Part shown: in pieces, positions 61,693 to 64,000 of the stretch
Layout: each line of letters begins with the position of its first letter
How positions within the stretch are numbered: position 1 is the stretch's first letter
Assembly: GCA_002709305.1 (NCBI GenBank)
Contig: PAQM01000006.1
Span: 124,001 to 188,000 of the forward strand
Length of the DNA: 64,000 bases
Direction: 5' to 3'
Source of the DNA: Crocinitomicaceae bacterium
GTDB taxonomy: Bacteria > Bacteroidota > Bacteroidia > Flavobacteriales_D > Crocinitomicaceae
Translations under genes and position numbers: made by a program
Notes under the pieces: model-generated
Databases searched by the model: none
What the model was told of the DNA's origin: nothing
The model's input: only the letters and a program-made list of their open reading frames with translations

Positions 61693-62358
61693 ATGAACAA
61701 TAAAGTACTCGAAGAATTTTATAAAATCATTTCTGAAAATAAAATAAAAAAATACGAATACATTGCATCTGAAAGAACAAAACATATAACAGTTGTAATG
61801 GAAAATATTCAAAAAAATCATAACGCTTCTGCTGTTTTAAGAACATGTGATTGCTTTGGTATTCAAAATCTTTATGCAATTGAAAAATCAATTAATTATA
61901 AAATCAATCGTGACATTGCTCTAGGTGCCGGAAACTGGGTAGACTTGCACTCTTTTTATGAAGGAAAATCACCTACTCAAAAATGTCTTAAAAAACTAAG
62001 AACTGAAGGATACCAAATTATTGGCACATCACCACATTCGAAAAAAAATATTACCGAATTAAACATACAAAAACCTACTGCATTAATTTTTGGAACAGAA
62101 AAAACCGGTGTTTCTAAATCAGTTATAAATTACTCAGATGAACTAGTTAAAATACCAATGTATGGATTTACTGAAAGTTTTAACATAAGTGTATCAGCTG
62201 CTATAGCTCTAAACATACTACGAACAAAATTAAATAACAGTAATATTAACTGGAGATTATCTGAAGAAGAACAAACATTATTAAAAATAAAATGGTGTAA
62301 AAAAATATTAAAAGAAGGAGACAAAATTGAGAAAGAAATTAGATCTCGCATAAAATAA
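61693..62358 (+). CDS. trmH: tRNA/rRNA 2'-O-methyltransferase of the SpoU/TrmH family
   Basis: The 221-residue SPOUT enzyme probably makes Gm18 in tRNA, as TrmH does. The three SPOUT motifs are visible: ENIQKNHNASAVLRTCDCFG near residue 37 (motif 1 with the arginine), ALIFGTEKTGVSK near 137 (motif 2) and IPMYGFTESFNISVSAAIAL near 157 (motif 3). N-terminal and C-terminal helices match the TrmH subgroup. Other members methylate 23S rRNA, so the exact target is inferred. Confidence 0.85.
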   Translation: MNNKVLEEFYKIISENKIKKYEYIASERTKHITVVMENIQKNHNASAVLRTCDCFGIQNLYAIEKSINYKINRDIALGAGNWVDLHSFYEGKSPTQKCLKKLRTEGYQIIGTSPHSKKNITELNIQKPTALIFGTEKTGVSKSVINYSDELVKIPMYGFTESFNISVSAAIALNILRTKLNNSNINWRLSEEEQTLLKIKWCKKILKEGDKIEKEIRSRIK

Positions 62359-62371
62359 AATGGAATAATAT

Positions 62372-62379
62372 TATATTTG
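62372..62379 (+). promoter_or_regulatory. -7 promoter element upstream of the ribosomal protein THX gene
   Basis: TATATTTG matches TAnnTTTG, 28 bases before the ATG at 62408. No TTG at -33 is seen. Confidence 0.4.
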
Positions 62380-62407
62380 TGATAGATAACTATTTAACAA
62401 TAAACCT

Positions 62408-62584
62408 ATGGGTAGAGGAGATAAAAAAACAAAAAAAGGAAAAAGGGCTATGGGATCTTTCGGTGTTACTCGAAAGAAAAAAAAGAGCCCTAGTACCACA
62501 AGCAAAAAAAGCACTCTAAAAAAATCAACAACAAAAAAGAAAGCTGCAACAAAAAAGAAAGATTCTAAAAAAACAGAGAAATAA
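62408..62584 (+). CDS. 30S ribosomal protein THX (bTHX)
   Basis: This 58-residue gene begins MGRGDKKTKKGKRAMGSFGV, the signature of bacterial THX, a small basic peptide that fills a cavity in the 30S head. The remaining 35 residues are a Lys/Ser/Thr tail (KKKKSPSTTSKKSTLKK and following), longer than the roughly 25-residue Thermus form; extended lysine-rich tails occur in Bacteroidota. It is too short for common gene thresholds and its opposite strand has a long spurious frame. A -7 box lies upstream and a strong terminator follows six bases after the stop, so it is a single-gene transcript. Confidence 0.9.
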   Translation: MGRGDKKTKKGKRAMGSFGVTRKKKKSPSTTSKKSTLKKSTTKKKAATKKKDSKKTEK

Positions 62585-62590
62585 ATATAC

Positions 62591-62616
62591 AGCTGCCTTT
62601 GGGCAGCTTTTTTTTC
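62591..62616 (+). terminator. Intrinsic terminator after the THX gene
   Basis: AGCTGCC, loop TTTG, GGCAGCT, then eight Ts. Seven-base-pair stem rich in GC. Confidence 0.93.
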
Positions 62617-62632
62617 ACATAATGATATAATC

Positions 62633-63706
62633 ATGAAGCATAACTTTGGAGCTGGCCCCTGTATACTTCCTAAAAGTGTATTTGAAGAAGCATCTAAATC
62701 CGTAATTAATTTTAACGGATTATCAATTTTAGAGATATCACATAGAAGTCAAGACTTTGTTGATATTATGGATGAGGCTCAATCTCTAGTAAAAAAAACA
62801 CTAAATGTACCTGAAGGATACTCTATATTATTTATTCAAGGTGGAGCTTCACTTGGATTTACAATATCAGCATTAAATATGATTAGTAGCTCAAAACCAA
62901 CAGCAGGATACATAAATACTGGTACTTGGTCACAAGGAGCAATAAATGAGGCTAAAAATATAGGTATTAAAGTAAGTACAATAGCTAGCTCTGAAGATAA
63001 AAATTTCAATTATATACCTAAAAACATAAATATTACTGAAAATTTTGATTTTATTCATTATACATCAAACAATACAATATTTGGAACTCAATTTCAAGAT
63101 ATAGTAAATACCAATTTACCACTTGTTTGTGATATGTCTTCAGATATTTTTTCAAAAAAAATTGACATAAGTAAATTCGATATTATTTATGCTGGAGCAC
63201 AAAAGAACCTAGGCCCAGCAGGCGCAACATTATTTATTGTAAAAAACAACATATTTGATAATTCTGTTGGTGGAGAATTTATGCCTAAATATTTAAATTT
63301 AAAAAATCATATAGATAAGAAATCAATGTTAAATACCCCACCTGTTTTTTCAATCTATACTTCAATGCTAAACCTTAGATATATGAATAAAATTGGAGGC
63401 ATCGATACTATTGAATCTAATAACAATCTAAAAGCTTTAAAACTATACGAAGAAATTGATTCAAATCCATTATTCAACTCAACTGTTAAAGGCATCGACA
63501 GATCCAAAATGAATGTAACATTTCTCCTAACCAATGAATCTTTAAAAGAAACTTTTGATAAGATGTGGAATGAAGCAGGAATAATAGGTCTAAAAGGACA
63601 TAGGTCAGTTGGAGGATATAGAGCATCAATGTATAATGCTTTACCACTTGAAAGTGTTAAAATATTAATAGAAGTAATGAAAGAATTCAGCAAAAAAAAC
63701 GGATAA
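62633..63706 (+). CDS. serC: Phosphoserine aminotransferase SerC
   Basis: SerC turns 3-phosphohydroxypyruvate into phosphoserine, in serine synthesis, and can serve pyridoxal phosphate synthesis. The 357-residue protein has HNFGAGPCILP at the start, ILFIQGGASLGFTISALNM near 65 (phosphate pocket), the PLP lysine in IYAGAQKNLGPAG near 190-200, and the C-terminal GHRSVGGYRASMYNAL. Full length. serA follows by one base. Confidence 0.96.
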   Translation: MKHNFGAGPCILPKSVFEEASKSVINFNGLSILEISHRSQDFVDIMDEAQSLVKKTLNVPEGYSILFIQGGASLGFTISALNMISSSKPTAGYINTGTWSQGAINEAKNIGIKVSTIASSEDKNFNYIPKNINITENFDFIHYTSNNTIFGTQFQDIVNTNLPLVCDMSSDIFSKKIDISKFDIIYAGAQKNLGPAGATLFIVKNNIFDNSVGGEFMPKYLNLKNHIDKKSMLNTPPVFSIYTSMLNLRYMNKIGGIDTIESNNNLKALKLYEEIDSNPLFNSTVKGIDRSKMNVTFLLTNESLKETFDKMWNEAGIIGLKGHRSVGGYRASMYNALPLESVKILIEVMKEFSKKNG

Positions 63707-63707
63707 A

Positions 63708-64000
63708 ATGAATGTACTAGCAAACGATGGAATTTCAAAAACTGGAATAGATAAATTACAAAATGCTGGATATAATGTAATTACTTCAAAAGTTAATCAA
63801 GAAAACTTAATTACATATATAAATACTAATGAAATTGAAATTTTACTAGTAAGATCAGCAACAACTGTTAGAAAAGAACTAATAGATGCTTGCCCAAAAT
63901 TAAAAATAATAGGTCGCGGAGGTGTTGGAATGGATAATATTGATGTAGAATATGCACGCTCTAACAATAGAATTGTATTAAACACTCCATCGGCTTCATC
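63708..64000 (+). CDS. serA: D-3-phosphoglycerate dehydrogenase SerA, N-terminal part
   Basis: The gene runs out at the right edge after 97 codons. It begins VLANDGISKTGIDKL and has ILLVRSATTVRKELI and LKIIGRGGVGMDNIDVEYA, the substrate- and hinge-region motifs of D-isomer 2-hydroxyacid dehydrogenases, then ending within IVLNTPSAS. Together with serC it forms the first two steps of serine synthesis. One base separates it from serC, so they are cotranscribed. Confidence 0.92.
   Translation, partial: MNVLANDGISKTGIDKLQNAGYNVITSKVNQENLITYINTNEIEILLVRSATTVRKELIDACPKLKIIGRGGVGMDNIDVEYARSNNRIVLNTPSAS

Noticed and set aside
62371-62634. 87-codon frame on the minus strand across the THX gene
   Set aside because: Low-complexity Phe/Val-rich translation that is the mirror of the lysine-rich THX gene; a terminator lies inside it.

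Overview
The window is one contiguous stretch of an AT-rich bacterial chromosome from the phylum Bacteroidota, most likely a member of the order Flavobacteriales. The evidence is the short 288-residue primary sigma factor, promoters of the Bacteroidota type (TTG or TTTG, about 19-20 bases, then TAnnTTTG), a gingipain-type peptidase with a type IX secretion (T9SS) sorting tail, a PorD-like protein, a GldI-like isomerase, an RNA polymerase omega of the Bacteroidota type, and many Bacteroidota-restricted families (DUF4294, DUF5683, DUF3276, DUF6913, DUF4301, GSCFA, WbqC). I found no tRNA, rRNA, CRISPR array, insertion sequence or prophage. There is no gene-free stretch longer than 300 bases.

Layout. 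1-5.4 kb: the end of an ABC ATPase gene, then a plus-strand run of a TIGR02757 protein, a BatA-like protein, a dihydroorotase homologue lacking metal ligands and a PmtA-like methyltransferase; an OsmC gene faces them. 5.5-8.1 kb: a secreted C25 cysteine peptidase and a small lipoprotein. 14.5-8.1 kb, minus strand: a tight operon dapF - unknown - GNAT - mltG - glycosylasparaginase - beta-mannosidase, joining wall synthesis to two enzymes that dismantle the N-glycan core. 14.6-18.7 kb: HtrA protease, primary sigma factor and a long GAPDH, with two clear terminators. 18.7-21.7 kb: a likely metal-uptake module (His-rich exported protein, TonB-dependent receptor, Cys/His-rich lipoprotein whose start lies in a 15-bp tandem repeat). 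22.4-25.1 kb: amino-acid dehydrogenase - nusB - DUF1573 - yajC. 25.2-34 kb: ABC exporter, PUR-family protein, then parA - parB - DUF5683 - dapB - lepB - wbqC - exonuclease. 34-37 kb: malate dehydrogenase and an ECF sigma factor paired with a membrane protein that ends in a PKD-like and a CHU_C-like domain.

36.9-51.0 kb, minus strand: a run of 15 closely spaced genes (outer-membrane protein, prmC, ligA, DUF6913, dapA, nrnA-like, gldI-like, tandem FKBP, M23/LysM, bamD, rpoZ, coaBC, porD-like, recN, GSCFA). 51-64 kb: DMT transporter, DUF58, DUF4301, an orphan LuxR regulator, ilvE, a shortened RecQ, an XRE-S24 repressor divergent from a MATE exporter with a 17-bp dyad between them, fmt, HU, trmH, an unlisted small ribosomal protein THX gene, serC and the start of serA.

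Most genes are housekeeping. The parts least explained by standard annotation are the ECF sigma/CHU_C membrane-protein pair with a candidate autoregulatory promoter, the metal module with its start-codon repeat, the XRE-S24/MATE switch, the wall/N-glycan operon, and several promoters whose -7 box abuts the start codon and so imply leaderless mRNAs. Where a TTG or GTG lies inside such a promoter box I moved the start to the next in-frame start codon, an ATG in most cases.
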